From positions 1-30,468 of the forward strand of contig JBQTHE010000021.1 of NCBI GenBank assembly GCA_052390115.1: a stretch of 30,468 nt of DNA. The letters are read 5' to 3'. The position numbers and the translations under genes are program-made. This stretch comes from GCA-003244245 sp052390115 (lineage in GTDB: Bacteria; Actinomycetota; Actinomycetes; Mycobacteriales; Pseudonocardiaceae). The notes below the pieces were generated by a model that did no database searches, was not told the origin of the DNA, and was given only the letters and a program-made list of their open reading frames with translations. Shown one piece after another: positions 16,321 through 24,150 of this stretch (positions within the stretch are counted from its first letter, which is position 1; each line of letters starts with the position of its first letter).

Positions 16321-16348
16321 TCTTCCACGACAGAACCGGGGAGCTACT

Positions 16349-16579
16349 GTGGACCAAGTCCCGCAAGATCATGAGGTCCCACGCCCGACTTCCGAGCTGG
16401 CCGCGACAGTAGGCGTGCCCGGTCCGCCGTTGATCAGCGCCGACGCAGCGGCTGCGGTACTGCGGGACTTCTTTCTCGCCAACGCCGACCGGGGTGACAA
16501 CTCCGCCAACGACCAACTCGTCGCCGAGCTGGTGCCCCGGATCCGCGCTCAGCGAGCGTCTCACGGGGGCAGCTGCTGA
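16349..16579 (+). CDS. small hypothetical protein (76 aa)
   Basis: GTG 16349 with GGGGAG five bases upstream; the longer frame from 16256 crosses a strong hairpin and is unlikely. The product (DQVPQDHEVPRPTSELAATV then AAAAVLRDFFLANADRGDNS) has a Pro-rich start and a helical, acidic end. No known motif or membrane segment. Its TGA overlaps the ATG of the next gene (TGATG), so the two form a coupled pair. Function unknown. Confidence 0.6.
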   Translation: MDQVPQDHEVPRPTSELAATVGVPGPPLISADAAAAVLRDFFLANADRGDNSANDQLVAELVPRIRAQRASHGGSC

Positions 16580-16794
16580 TGCCGACGGCACTTGTGCGCG
16601 GAATCGACCCGGCGGCATCAACCCCACCAATGACCAGGGTGGGCGCGACGCTGCAGCTGCCGACCCGGACCGTGGCCTGGCTGGTTCGCGGCGCGACGCG
16701 CTTGTCGGCCTCGTTGGGTGAGATCACGCCACGGCAGGTCCCCGACAGCGGCGACAAACCGGACCTGATCGCCTGGGTCGGCCGCACCTACTGA
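16579..16794 (+). CDS. small hypothetical protein (71 aa), coupled
   Basis: ATG 16579 shares one base with the upstream stop. The codons have mostly G or C in the third position, as in real genes here. The sequence (GATLQLPTRTVAWLVRGATRLSASLG, ending PDLIAWVGRTY) contains no motif I recognise; it is basic in the middle and has no signal peptide. The partner at 16349 suggests a two-protein unit of unknown role. A toxin-antitoxin pair is possible by size and coupling only. Confidence 0.6.
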   Translation: MPTALVRGIDPAASTPPMTRVGATLQLPTRTVAWLVRGATRLSASLGEITPRQVPDSGDKPDLIAWVGRTY

Positions 16795-16939
16795 GTTCGC
16801 CTACCACTCTGATCTCGGGGTCGAGGAGGATCGGAACTACTTTTGGAAACCGCAGGGTGCAACCACCGGCCTCCCACGCGCGGCGTTCGCCGACAAAGGC
16901 GTCCGGGTGGGATGCTTGGTTCCCTGAGGAGGTGATCCC

Positions 16940-17257
16940 GTGTCGTCCACGACCGAGCAGGCGGGCCGCTGGCCCGCCGAGGAGATCCCGACTGACGAGC
17001 TTGCGCAGCGACAGGGCATCGAGCCGATCGTCTCCGTCGACGAGCTGGCCCAGCCTGACCTGTGGGAATCCGAGCAGGAGTACCAGGACTTCCTGGCCGA
17101 CCTCTACGCCAGCCGACAAGCCGACATCGCGTGGGCACCGTCGTCCTCGACACCGACGTTGCCTCCGCTGTCCTCCGCCGACGGACATCCACAACCCTGG
17201 CCCGCCAGCTCGCCGGCAAGACCCTCGCCATCACCTTCGTCACAGTCGGCGAGCTGA
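16940..17257 (+). CDS. VapB-like antitoxin with lost stop codon
   Basis: GTG 16940 follows GAGGAGGTGATC, complementary to the whole 16S anti-Shine-Dalgarno end. The first ~64 codons (SSTTEQAGRWPAEEIPTDEL, VSVDELAQPDLWESEQEYQDFLADLYASRQADIA) look like the acidic antitoxin that precedes PIN toxins in actinomycetes. Codon 65 is TGG at 17132-17134, where TGA in the usual GTGA overlap would end the protein and start the toxin. The frame therefore runs on out of frame through the PIN gene to 17257, adding ~41 unnatural Ser/Pro/Ala-rich residues. The stop loss is inferred from this arrangement. Confidence 0.7.
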   Translation: MSSTTEQAGRWPAEEIPTDELAQRQGIEPIVSVDELAQPDLWESEQEYQDFLADLYASRQADIAWAPSSSTPTLPPLSSADGHPQPWPASSPARPSPSPSSQSAS

Positions 17258-17430
17258 CCAAGTGGACACTGGTGCGCCAGTGGGGGCCACAACGCAAGGC
17301 CGGCATGCAAACCTTCCTGTCCCGGCTCGTCGTGCTCCCCTACAGCGAGCTGCCGCTCGCGACGCTGAACCTGAAGGACTTCACCGACTTCGCCGAGCAC
17401 GAGGGCCTCCAGATCCTGCCCGCTCAGTAG
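17131..17430 (+). pseudogene. PIN-domain (VapC-like) toxin with core deletion
   Basis: GTG 17131, 99 aa, compared with roughly 130-140 for the family. The start TVVLDTDVASAVLRRR carries the first catalytic Asp, and TFVTVGELTKWTLVRQWG the conserved Glu. From VVLPYSEL the sequence jumps straight to PLATLNLKDFTDFAEHEGL, which in intact relatives lies ~35-45 residues later. The missing part would hold the third acidic motif (NDxWIAA). It is an in-frame deletion, so the fold is incomplete and RNase activity is unlikely. With the altered antitoxin stop it looks like a degenerating toxin-antitoxin module. Confidence 0.75.
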
Positions 17431-17602
17431 GCCACGAACCGCGTTTACCTACCCGGAACGGACGCGTCCAAGGCTCGACCACCGGTAGCGCCCCGAAAGA
17501 TCGAGGTTGAGTGGACTCCAGGGCGGACTGGGAACGTCGGCCGCGTCCGCGGGACGGCGGTCCTCAGTACAAGCTCGGCCCATCGGGCGTCGATCGTGCT
17601 AT

Positions 17603-18043
17603 TCACCCGGTCCATTCGTCGGTGAGCGTTCCGCTCGGGGGAATGGTGATGAGCGGGCGGTAGTAGCCGGGGCCTTGTGGCTCGCCGACCGGTTGGCCGT
17701 CGGCTTCCACCCAGGCGTGGGCGACGAAGGGGGCGGTGCGCACGCCGGTGCACCAGGTGGGCCAGATACCACGGATACGGCACAGCAACGTGGTGGCCAA
17801 CGAGCGCTGCAGGCAGAACCGGCCGCCATACAACACGCTGACGGCCAGGATCGCGCTCTGGGCGTCGTCGGCCTGCTGGTAGGTGGCCGGTACGGCGCGG
17901 CGACGCAGGAAAGTAAGCACGGCTCGGATGCGTCGTGGCGGCAGGTGGGCAAGCACGTGGGCGGCACCGACGGCCAGCAGCGCAGCGGGCCGCTGCCGGA
18001 CAGGGAGCTTCCCGAGGCGCTGCACGGTTTGCGGGCTGCTCAT
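17603..18043 (-). CDS. lasso peptide leader peptidase B2
   Basis: 146 aa. Transglutaminase-like cysteine protease that removes the lasso precursor leader. Catalytic Cys77 lies in GRFCLQRSLATTLL, His109 in PFVAHAWVEADG and an acidic partner just after (Glu113/Asp115), the standard order for lasso B2 proteins. The GVRTAPF and GYYRPLITIP segments are also typical. ATG 18043 overlaps the B1 stop (ATGA), so the two are coupled; B1 and B2 act together as one split protease. Last gene of the lasso operon, and no transporter follows. Confidence 0.95.
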   Translation of the reverse strand: MSSPQTVQRLGKLPVRQRPAALLAVGAAHVLAHLPPRRIRAVLTFLRRRAVPATYQQADDAQSAILAVSVLYGGRFCLQRSLATTLLCRIRGIWPTWCTGVRTAPFVAHAWVEADGQPVGEPQGPGYYRPLITIPPSGTLTDEWTG

Positions 18044-18306
18044 GGCCGCACCGTGGCCACCAGTCCGGCGGTGCGCAGACGCTCGAGGAGGGCGGTGACG
18101 TCGGCGGCCGCTCGCGCCGTGCTCACCGCGTGCCGGTCCGCCAGGGTCTGGGCTACCTCGTGCGGGGTAACGCCGTCGAGCAGCAGTCGAAGGACGAGGG
18201 CGCCGGTGGGGTTGAGCTGCCAGTAGCGGCCGGCGCGCTCATCAAGCAAGACCACGCCGTCATCGGTATCCGCGGTGGACACGTCAGTCTGCAACTGCAC
18301 GGTCAT
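18040..18306 (-). CDS. lasso peptide RRE/PqqD-like protein B1
   Basis: 88 aa from ATG 18306; the frame is open further back to 18432 but that includes the repeat. The winged-helix PqqD-like fold (RRE) shows as DDGVVLLDERAGRYWQLNPTGALVLRLLLDGVTPHEVAQTL. It binds the precursor leader and presents it to the peptidase and cyclase. The start overlaps the 3' end of the cyclase by 23 bases. GGGAG about nine bases upstream could serve as ribosome site. Coupled to B2 through ATGA. Confidence 0.93.
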   Translation of the reverse strand: MTVQLQTDVSTADTDDGVVLLDERAGRYWQLNPTGALVLRLLLDGVTPHEVAQTLADRHAVSTARAAADVTALLERLRTAGLVATVRP

Positions 18307-20311
18307 CGCGACGCTCCCATCGAGGTGCTTGCTTCGAAATACGGGTGACCACGACCCGCTCTGCTGTCGCCGAGTTCGACAGCAGAGCTGTCCGAAGCCG
18401 CCTGGACAGCCCTGTTGTCGAACTCGGCGCACGGAGGGCTGTCGCGCCCTGCAGCCGATCCTCAGGGCGGCGCGTAGCGCCTACCGGGTTGGCTGGGGTC
18501 AGGGTGCGCAGCCAGGCTTCGCAGGCCAGGGTCCGGTCGAGCGCGATCCGATCGAGGGTGTGGGGGTAGAGCCCGAGGCAGACCTTGCGCAGGGCATCGA
18601 CGTCGACCAGGTCGAGCCGGGCCAGCACCAGGTCGTCGAGCACGGCGGCGAGGTGGGCACGAGCTCGGTGCAGCCCGGCATGCCAGTCGGCGCTGAAGTC
18701 GCCTTTGGTGCTGCGTTGTAGGACCTCGGCGGGCACCAGGTCTCGCATGGCCTCGACGATCAGCGGCTTGAACCGCCACGGGGTGGTGCGCTCGTGCAGG
18801 CGGACGGCCAGGCAGGCTTCGACCACCCGGTCGTCGAGGAAGGGGGCAGCCATCGGCAACCCGGCGCGGGCATGGATCCCGGCGATGTGCCGGGTGAGGT
18901 GGCCGACGCTGCGGAGCTGCTCCAGGGTCGCGTGCTGGCCGCGGGTGGGGGCCAGCGGCTGTGCGCCGACCGCTGCCTGGTGGAGCAGGGTTCGGGCGGC
19001 GTCGACCGCGTGCGGGGTGGCCCAGGGCGGGAGTCGCAAGGCGGGGCCCCAGCCGAGGTTGGGCGTGCCGCGGGCCGGTGGTACAGCGGTGAGATCGTCG
19101 ACGGTGGCGGTCAGCCATTGCTGGTAGGTGCGGCGATCGGCCAGCCCGCGCAGCGTGGCCGCCAGTGGCCAGCCGCTTACCGCGCGGCGGCCGCGCACAT
19201 GGTTGGCCGCGATGCGGGGATGGGTGCCGGCGGTGGTGTGCAGGTAGGCAGCCGGAGCTTGCAAGACCTGGTCGCCGCCCATCCCACTCAGGTGCAGCCG
19301 GCTACCGCGCTCCACGAGCCGGCGGGCGACAGCGACGGTGCGAGCATGGTCGCGGACGATGATGTGCGGTTCGTCGGTTCCCGCGCCGCCATCGCCGGCA
19401 TCCTCATACATCAGCGGTAGCTGCCGGAGGTCGAGGACGAGGTACTCGGCGCCGTCCAGCTGGGCAGCGGCGAGCTGTGCCCAGCGCGCGTCGTCGTGGC
19501 CCGAGTCGGCCGAGACCAGGGTCACCGCGATCACCTGGCTGTGGCCGCGCGCGGCGAGGAAGCAGATCGGAGTGGAGTCCAGGCCGCCGGACAGGTCGCA
19601 GCTGATCGTCCCGCCCGCCCGGGTGCGGGCCTCGACTGCGGTAACCAGGGCTTGCGCCACCAGCGGTGCGGCCTCGACCAGCGGCGCGACCGGCTCCGGC
19701 GGGTGCCACCACCGCACGACGCCAGCCGGCCGGCCGGGCTCGGTGCGCAGGTAGCAACCGTCGGCGAGCACCTGCATGCCCTGCCAGGGACACCCATCGG
19801 CCACCGGGTGCGGCAGGCAGGGGTAGACCAGGCGACCCGCCAGCCATCGCTCGTCGACCGCGGCAGCGGCGAGACCGGCCAGGACATCCGCCCGGTCCGC
19901 GGCTACCGTCAGCTCCCCCAGCCGGGTGTAGAACACCCGCCGCAGCCCGGAGACGCTGCCCTGCACCCGGACCTGACCGCCAACTGCCCCCACCAGGTGG
20001 AAGCTGCCGGGCAGCGCGGCACCCAACCGATCCAGGTCAGCCACCGTGCGCACCCGCTGCGCCAAGGCCGACAGTGCGGTGGCGGTGACCGGGCAGCATC
20101 CGATCACCGCCACCTGCACCCCTGCCACCTGAGCTGACACCAGCTCATCAGCAGCCCAACAGCCCATCAGCCACGGCCGTCCCGAGGGATGCGGCAGCAC
20201 CTGTGGCGCGTGCGGACCCAACGCCGCGGCGATGTCGAGCGCGGCATCGCAGTCGGGAAGGACCACGAACCAGGCTTGGCCGCGGTCAGGTGGGCGAAGA
20301 GAGGAGCGCAT
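18284..20311 (-). CDS. lasso peptide macrolactam synthetase C (asparagine-synthetase-like)
   Basis: 675 aa. It activates the side chain of Asp/Glu in the core as AMP ester and closes the ring onto the amino group of residue 1. The ATP-binding PP-loop is SGGLDS at 241-246 (CDLSGGLDSTPICFLA), with LSGMGGDQVLQ as a second conserved loop and PFLDDRVVEACLA near the end. The N-terminal Ntn-like half (1-~200) has no Cys2 nucleophile, as expected for ring closure without glutamine. The start is six bases after the precursor stop, so A and C are tightly linked. The last ~50 residues (from ~628) are encoded by an inverted repeat and beyond, and look unnatural (PSSTTGLSRRLRTALLSNS), so the ancestral C-terminus may have been shorter. 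Confidence 0.95.
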   Translation of the reverse strand: MRSSLRPPDRGQAWFVVLPDCDAALDIAAALGPHAPQVLPHPSGRPWLMGCWAADELVSAQVAGVQVAVIGCCPVTATALSALAQRVRTVADLDRLGAALPGSFHLVGAVGGQVRVQGSVSGLRRVFYTRLGELTVAADRADVLAGLAAAAVDERWLAGRLVYPCLPHPVADGCPWQGMQVLADGCYLRTEPGRPAGVVRWWHPPEPVAPLVEAAPLVAQALVTAVEARTRAGGTISCDLSGGLDSTPICFLAARGHSQVIAVTLVSADSGHDDARWAQLAAAQLDGAEYLVLDLRQLPLMYEDAGDGGAGTDEPHIIVRDHARTVAVARRLVERGSRLHLSGMGGDQVLQAPAAYLHTTAGTHPRIAANHVRGRRAVSGWPLAATLRGLADRRTYQQWLTATVDDLTAVPPARGTPNLGWGPALRLPPWATPHAVDAARTLLHQAAVGAQPLAPTRGQHATLEQLRSVGHLTRHIAGIHARAGLPMAAPFLDDRVVEACLAVRLHERTTPWRFKPLIVEAMRDLVPAEVLQRSTKGDFSADWHAGLHRARAHLAAVLDDLVLARLDLVDVDALRKVCLGLYPHTLDRIALDRTLACEAWLRTLTPANPVGATRRPEDRLQGATALRAPSSTTGLSRRLRTALLSNSATAERVVVTRISKQAPRWERRDDRAVAD
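18359..18428 (-). repeat. nested inverted repeats at the cyclase/B1 junction
   Basis: Arms 18404-18428 and 18369-18393 form a 25 bp stem with two mismatches and a 10-base loop. A second, perfect 11 bp pairing is possible between 18377-18387 and 18359-18369, and it shares bases with the first. In the mRNA the two structures are mutually exclusive. They lie within the cyclase 3' end, 53 bases before the B1 start. This could be an attenuator-like balance of B1/B2 expression or an inserted palindromic repeat; no U-run follows. Confidence 0.75.
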
Positions 20312-20317
20312 GACCCG

Positions 20318-20473
20318 TTACTCGGAGTAGTACCCGAACCCGTCGGATTCCGACCCTCCGTCGCCGCCGCGGGTCAGCGCGGTGAACCCACCGATCTCGT
20401 CGAGCATCGGAGGCTCGTACACCTCTGGACGTTCCGTGCGAGTCTCGATGTCACGTTCTGCGCGAGTGTCCAT
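20318..20473 (-). CDS. lasso peptide precursor A (51 aa)
   Basis: A 51-aa gene, short enough to be missed by length filters, between the STAND gene and the cyclase. ATG 20473 has GAAGG upstream. The leader (1-35) has the full signature: Tyr19-x-x-Pro22, Leu24, Gly29-Phe30 (EIGGF) and Thr34 at position -2 before the cut (ALTR/G). Proposed core (36-51): GGDGGSESDGFGYYSE. Gly1 is the expected N-terminus, and ring closure would use Glu7 or Asp9 (position 8 is Ser), giving a 7- or 9-residue ring. Bulky Phe11, Tyr13 and Tyr14 could plug the ring. No Cys, so class II. The core carries two Asp and two Glu and no basic residue. The stop is six bases before the cyclase start. Confidence 0.93.
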   Translation of the reverse strand: MDTRAERDIETRTERPEVYEPPMLDEIGGFTALTRGGDGGSESDGFGYYSE

Positions 20474-20508
20474 GTTTGCACCTTCATTCTTTCTGTCTTC
20501 AAGGGACT

Positions 20509-23500
20509 TTAGGAGTTGGTTCTCGCCCGTTCCGCTGCTTCCCGGATCGCACGGTCAGGATCGGTGCACGCGAGACAAGTGAACTGGGCAACGGTGGTGT
20601 CGTCACTTGCGGAGATCAGGCGGGAGTGGTCACCGGGCAGGAATACAACATTGTTGATGGCGGCGCCGTGGTGACGGTCGAGCATGACTCTTACGCCGGA
20701 GCGCACATCCCAGACCTCGACCAGCCCGCTGGCCGTACCCACGGCGAGCAGGCCACCGTCCCCGCTGAAAGACGGGCTGCTGGACAGGTGATCGTGAGCG
20801 ACCAGGTCGTCGCCGTCGCGCTTGCCGTCCCGGGTCCAGATGTGCACTGTCCCGTGCTCGTCCGTGCTGGCGAGTCGCTCGCCGAGAGGGTCGAAGGTCA
20901 CGCTGGTCGCATGGGGATGGGGCAGCAGGGTGAGCGGCTCGGTGGTGCCCAACCTCCCCAGGCGGACCCCGCCGCTACCAGTCGCGGCGAGCAGCTGGCC
21001 CGCAGGGTCGAACGCAACGCTGTGGGCGGGCTGCCCGGTGCCGTGGAACCTGGGGTCGGTGCGCAGCGCGCCGGTCATGGCATCCCACAGGTGGATGGTG
21101 CCGCGGGTGTCCCCGGCTGCGACCGTCTTGCCATCAGGGCTGATGGCGAGGCTGACCAGGTATCCGCGTGACGGCAGCGGAGGTACCTCGTACTTCTGGA
21201 GACGCTCGGTCTTGCCGTCGACGCCCCAGGACCACAACTTCGGGACTCTCTCAGACCACCCCAGGGTGAGGATGCGATGCGGTTCGGTCGGGTCGAAGAG
21301 CACCACCCGCAATGGATCCTCGGCGGACACGGTGGCCACCGGCGGTTTCGACAGATCGCGCGGGTCGATGATGAACGCGCGACCATCCCGGCTCGCCGTC
21401 GCCAGCCACGATCCGTCGCGACTCAGGTCCAGGTGCACGACCCAGTTGTCGTGCTGGGTAAACCGCGGCACCTGGGGTAGTTCCCAGTGCCGAACCGTGC
21501 CATCAATGCCGAGCGACATCACGACCGCGCCGTCCCGCAGGTAGCTCACCTGGGTGACCTCTCCGCGGTGGGCGAGAAGCTCGTACGTGGGGGCGGCTGG
21601 GGACTGCCCATGCCACGGGCACCAGACAAGGACACGCCCGCCGGCGTCAGCGGTGGTAATACACTGACCATCTGGGCTGGTGGCCACATCCATGATGAAA
21701 TCCGCCTGCTGCGGCAATGATCCTCGCAATGATCCGTCGACGAGGCTGTACGTCAGCACCTTCTTGTCCGCCGCGATCACGACGGTCTGAGCGTGCTCGT
21801 TGACCACAACCTGCCGAACGCCGTTGATGTCGTCGACCGGGTACCGAACCGGGTCCGGACCAGCTTTCCAGTTCCACACGACAATCGAGGGCTTTGCGCC
21901 TGCTGACAGGCTGACGACGGACAGGCTGACGACAGACTGCGTGTAGCGTCTGAGCTCTATTGCGGCAGGATTCAGCGTGGCCGACTCAGCGATCTTGGTG
22001 CCGGTTCGGGCGTCCCACACTCGCAGCTTCTTGTCTTTTTCGGAGGTCACGATGTGCTGTGAGTCGGCAAGGGGCAAGGCGTCATGAACGGCACCTGGGA
22101 ATCGGGCGACCTGCGCTCCGGTTTCGGGGCTGTGCGTTGTGGCGACCCCTGCCCCGGAGACGACGAGAACGAGACCGTTCGCGGCGGACCCGATCCACTC
22201 GACGGAGCGCGGTAACCCTCCTTCGCCCTCGATGTCGATGTGCCGTCCAGTCGCGGTATCGATCACCGCCACGGTGCCCTGGTCGGTGCCGAGCGCGACG
22301 CGGGACGCGTCAGGGTTGACGGCCGCTGCCCACGCCGCAGGAGTGACAGTGCCGCGCAGGCCGGCCGCCTTTGCCTCGTGTTCCACGGCGCCGTTGTCAG
22401 CGATGACCCGGACGCTGCCGTGCGCGTCGTAGGCGACGACATGCCGGGAGTCCGGCGTGCTCGTCATACCGATCATCATCGGGTTCGGCCCAGCGACCGC
22501 CAGACTACGCGGGCTCGACGCCGCGGTCAGCACCGCCGAGCTGGCCTGGGAGTTGGGGTTGACCTGGTAGGCATCGACCGCTCGCTGCAGACTCTGCACG
22601 GGGTTGTGGCCGAGGACGGCAGCCGCCTGCGCCAGAGCCGCCTGTTGTTGGGCATCACGGTTGATCCGGTAGGCGAAAATGCCACTGACAACGAGCAGCA
22701 TGACGGCCAGACCCACCGCGAGCAGCGTCTGGCGCAGCTGGCGGTGAGCGGTCTGGGCCGCTGCTCGGGCTTCCTCCCGCTCGGCGATGAGCTGGCGTGA
22801 CGCCTCGGTCTGTTGCCGTTTCGCCACATAGCGGCGGCGCCAGTCGAGCACCGCGGAGCCCATGACGTCGTGGAAGATCTCGTAGCGGGGCGGTCCGGCG
22901 ACCCCGACAGCGGGGGGCACCGGCCGCAGGATGCGTTGCCGCCCGGCGGACAGCGTCTCGAGGAGATCCCGCACCGCACTCACCGGCAGCCCCGACCATT
23001 CCGCAAGGTCCTCGGCGGGCAGCGCGATCTTCGTTCCCGATGTCGTGATCAGATGGTGAAATACATCGGCGGCGACCTCGACCTGCGCCGGCGAAAGGCC
23101 GGCCATGACGTTGTCGAGGTGGGTCTGGACTATCATCTGGGCCCCGCCCAGGTCGTCCAGCGTGCTGCGCCGAAGCGACGATGATCCGGTGGCACGTTCG
23201 GAGTCCCACAAGCGGGTCAGCACGAGCTGCAGGTAGGGAGTCTCAATGTCCCCGCGGTCGTCTGGTCCGGGCGTGTCCGGAGCGTAGCCGTTGGGTGGCG
23301 TCACCTCCGGAGCCACCCGCACCTGACCGGTGCGGACCTGATCCAAGAGGGTTCCGACCACGCCGGGTTCGATGGACATCGTTCGGTCGGGCGGCACCAG
23401 ACGGTTGTAGTGATCGAGGGGGCCCTCGATGGCGGCTTGGGCTGCATCGCGGCTCAGGTGCGCCAGCCGGAGATAGTTGTCGAAAAGGTGCGGTACCCGG

Positions 23501-24150
23501 CCCTTGAAACGATCAAGGCCGGCAAGGGCATCCTCGCGGATGGCCAGCAGGACGTGCACCGGCAGGTCTCGGGCGCTCAGGATCTTGCCGAGCTCGGCAG
23601 TCAGTCCTTCCTCACCGCGATCCATCGGGTGGTAAAGGAAGTACTCCTCGAACTGGTCGAGGATCAGGTAGACCGTCGAGACCCCGGACTGACCCAGCAC
23701 CTCGCGAAGCCAGGAGACGCTGAGGCTGGGAGCACTGGTGCCTTCGGCTACTGGGCGGGCGCCGGTCACTTCCGACACCGCAGCACTGACCGCCGCCGCG
23801 ATGGTCTCGAGTGGGGCGTCGCCCCAACTGCTCACATACGCCACTGCCGCGCCGGGGACACCCAGGTCGGCATAGGAATCGTCATCGATGTGGTGCAGCG
23901 CAGGCAGCACACCTGCCCGCAGCACCGAACTCTTGCCGACCCCACTCGGGGCGTACAGCAGAGTCAGCCGCGATGCGGTGAGGTTGGCGACGATGAGGTC
24001 GGTGTCGCGCTCCCGGCCGAAGAAGTACGCCGCGTCCTTTTCGTTGAAGGGCACCAGCCCGACGTACGGGCTCTCGGGCACGGTTTGATGGGGCACGGCT
24101 CCATCGGACGCGGGCCGTGACGGGGCGGGAGGTCCCGTCACGGTGCTCAC
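20509..24150 (-). CDS. nSTAND1 NTPase with transmembrane segment and WD40 repeats
   Basis: 1213 aa. Domains in order: nSTAND1 core starting PYVGLVPFNEKDAAYFFGRE (28-47), Walker A APSGVGKSS (67-75), Walker B YLILDQFEEY (161-170, with Asp165), winged-helix to ~440, a basic Glu/Arg coiled-coil stretch (440-475), one membrane helix 475-493 (LLAVGLAVMLLVVSGIFAY), then ~700 residues of WD40-type blades (for example SPDGKTVAAGDTRGTIHLWD; GDGGLLAVGTASGLVEVWD). STAND ATPases act as switches that oligomerise on sensing a trigger; the beta-propeller is the likely sensor. ATG 24150 overlaps the SIR2 stop (ATGA), strongly suggesting a two-protein unit. It ends 35 bases before the lasso precursor. A 15-base tandem duplication within a blade gives SVVSLSVVSLS. 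Confidence 0.92.
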   Translation of the reverse strand: MSTVTGPPAPSRPASDGAVPHQTVPESPYVGLVPFNEKDAAYFFGRERDTDLIVANLTASRLTLLYAPSGVGKSSVLRAGVLPALHHIDDDSYADLGVPGAAVAYVSSWGDAPLETIAAAVSAAVSEVTGARPVAEGTSAPSLSVSWLREVLGQSGVSTVYLILDQFEEYFLYHPMDRGEEGLTAELGKILSARDLPVHVLLAIREDALAGLDRFKGRVPHLFDNYLRLAHLSRDAAQAAIEGPLDHYNRLVPPDRTMSIEPGVVGTLLDQVRTGQVRVAPEVTPPNGYAPDTPGPDDRGDIETPYLQLVLTRLWDSERATGSSSLRRSTLDDLGGAQMIVQTHLDNVMAGLSPAQVEVAADVFHHLITTSGTKIALPAEDLAEWSGLPVSAVRDLLETLSAGRQRILRPVPPAVGVAGPPRYEIFHDVMGSAVLDWRRRYVAKRQQTEASRQLIAEREEARAAAQTAHRQLRQTLLAVGLAVMLLVVSGIFAYRINRDAQQQAALAQAAAVLGHNPVQSLQRAVDAYQVNPNSQASSAVLTAASSPRSLAVAGPNPMMIGMTSTPDSRHVVAYDAHGSVRVIADNGAVEHEAKAAGLRGTVTPAAWAAAVNPDASRVALGTDQGTVAVIDTATGRHIDIEGEGGLPRSVEWIGSAANGLVLVVSGAGVATTHSPETGAQVARFPGAVHDALPLADSQHIVTSEKDKKLRVWDARTGTKIAESATLNPAAIELRRYTQSVVSLSVVSLSAGAKPSIVVWNWKAGPDPVRYPVDDINGVRQVVVNEHAQTVVIAADKKVLTYSLVDGSLRGSLPQQADFIMDVATSPDGQCITTADAGGRVLVWCPWHGQSPAAPTYELLAHRGEVTQVSYLRDGAVVMSLGIDGTVRHWELPQVPRFTQHDNWVVHLDLSRDGSWLATASRDGRAFIIDPRDLSKPPVATVSAEDPLRVVLFDPTEPHRILTLGWSERVPKLWSWGVDGKTERLQKYEVPPLPSRGYLVSLAISPDGKTVAAGDTRGTIHLWDAMTGALRTDPRFHGTGQPAHSVAFDPAGQLLAATGSGGVRLGRLGTTEPLTLLPHPHATSVTFDPLGERLASTDEHGTVHIWTRDGKRDGDDLVAHDHLSSSPSFSGDGGLLAVGTASGLVEVWDVRSGVRVMLDRHHGAAINNVVFLPGDHSRLISASDDTTVAQFTCLACTDPDRAIREAAERARTNS

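Noticed and set aside
16769..16927. Open frame between the small hypothetical gene and the antitoxin (contains EEDRNYFWKPQG)
   Set aside because: No start codon and weaker third-position GC than in genes here; I see no gene in this gap.
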